A stretch of 64,000 nt of DNA, taken from the NCBI RefSeq assembly GCF_032854445.1, contig NC_088304.1, positions 20,845,704-20,909,703 of the forward strand, given 5' to 3'. Shown one piece after another: positions 63,563-64,000 of the stretch. The notes beneath the pieces were generated by a model. That model did no database searches, was not told where the DNA came from, and was given only the letters and a program-made list of their open reading frames with translations. Position numbers and translations under genes: made by a program. Every line of letters begins with the position of its first letter. Position 1 is the stretch's first letter. This DNA is from Liolophura sinensis (Eukaryota > Mollusca > Polyplacophora > Chitonida > Chitonidae).

Positions 63563-64000
63563 ATATGAAGAGTCGATTGTGTAGAATCTTTGCCGAACAT
63601 GGGCAAAGTCCACACAGTCAACCAGGGTATGCTTAATGCCATATTAAGCATCACATCCAACACACTCAGAAGCACTGCTCTCATCCAGGATAAAACTGTG
63701 TTAGAGGAAAATGACCAACACGGTACCTCGTGAAAACGGTTTGGTCTCTACGATACATGCCAAAAGTATAACAATTATAGCCAATGGCAGATATGAATAG
63801 CATGCAGTTTAGTGTGGACCTGCAAGTCCCATTCACCCTACCAAAAGGCGACGAATATATTTAAGAATGTTCGATTTATAATAAGTTTAAGGGATTTTGA
63901 CTTTTGATATGGATTTATTTAGGGCAGCCTTTGCTTCCCTGTCCACGACTGTGTTTCCATGAATACCAATATGACTCGGTATCGAATAGAATATAATATC
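63563..64000 (-). pseudogene. LINE RNase H fragment (related to 29529-29893)
   Basis: The minus strand reads PSHIGIHGNTVVDREAKAAL then NKSISK near 63970-63890, the RNase H domain of I/Nimb/Jockey-type LINEs, and near 63700-63570 LTHSFILDESSASEC and HTLVDCVDFAHVRQRFY, the usual C-terminal tail. A stop interrupts it. It continues past the window edge and borders LTR-like copy 3. Confidence 0.75.

Noticed and set aside
1-64000. CRISPR array, bacterial operons, rRNA genes
   Set aside because: None seen. Spliced exons, SINEs and LINEs show nuclear animal DNA, and no regularly spaced repeat/spacer pattern exists.

Overview
The window looks like animal, probably molluscan, nuclear DNA. It is AT-rich, and the coding sequence lies in short exons with GT/AG borders separated by repeat-filled introns. 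The same tRNA-headed SINE occurs at about twenty sites; its tail (ATAAGTGAAATATTCTTGAG ... GTAAAACACCAATCAAATAAATA) resembles the V-SINE/RUDI type I associate with molluscs. The species cannot be named from the sequence alone.

Positions 1-12316, minus strand: the 5' part of a secreted EGF-repeat gene. I reconstructed a signal-peptide exon, a Cys-rich exon resembling the end of an EMI module, and nine single-exon EGF-like domains; the gene runs off the left edge. All splice phases fit. The EGF exons alternate strictly between a plain type starting [A/P]-x-C and a calcium-binding type starting D-I-D-E-C, which points to repeated duplication of a two-exon cassette.

Positions 12317-27756: no host gene that I can support. 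The stretch holds SINEs, a decayed non-LTR retrotransposon (14460-15982, minus), a TIR element carrying a MADF-like reading frame and split by a SINE (21896-22692), and other repeats.

Positions 27757-38046, minus strand: a complete four-exon gene (signal peptide, C-type lectin domain in two exons, C-terminal PAN/Apple-like exon, 249 codons) with all phases consistent. Its last intron carries an I/Nimb/Jockey-like LINE remnant.

Positions 38047-59200: a second, divergently oriented copy of the lectin gene on the plus strand. Its signal exon (42858-42911) lies in an inverted duplication that also covers the upstream region. Its lectin exons (57065-57194, 57590-57793) have stops and a lost donor, while its PAN-like exon (58804-59039) is open. 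The two duplication arms are circular permutations of each other: block B is upstream of the first exon in one copy and in intron 1 in the other.

Positions 44020-64000 are mostly repeats, including three 750-770 bp elements with TG...CA ends and perfect 4-bp target duplications (solo LTR-like), each containing versions of the same hydrophobic reading frame, plus nested SINEs, an 86-bp tandem array and LINE RNase H fragments. One more candidate signal-peptide exon (60759-60803) and one unrecognised coding-like segment (62108-62524, minus) lie near the right edge.
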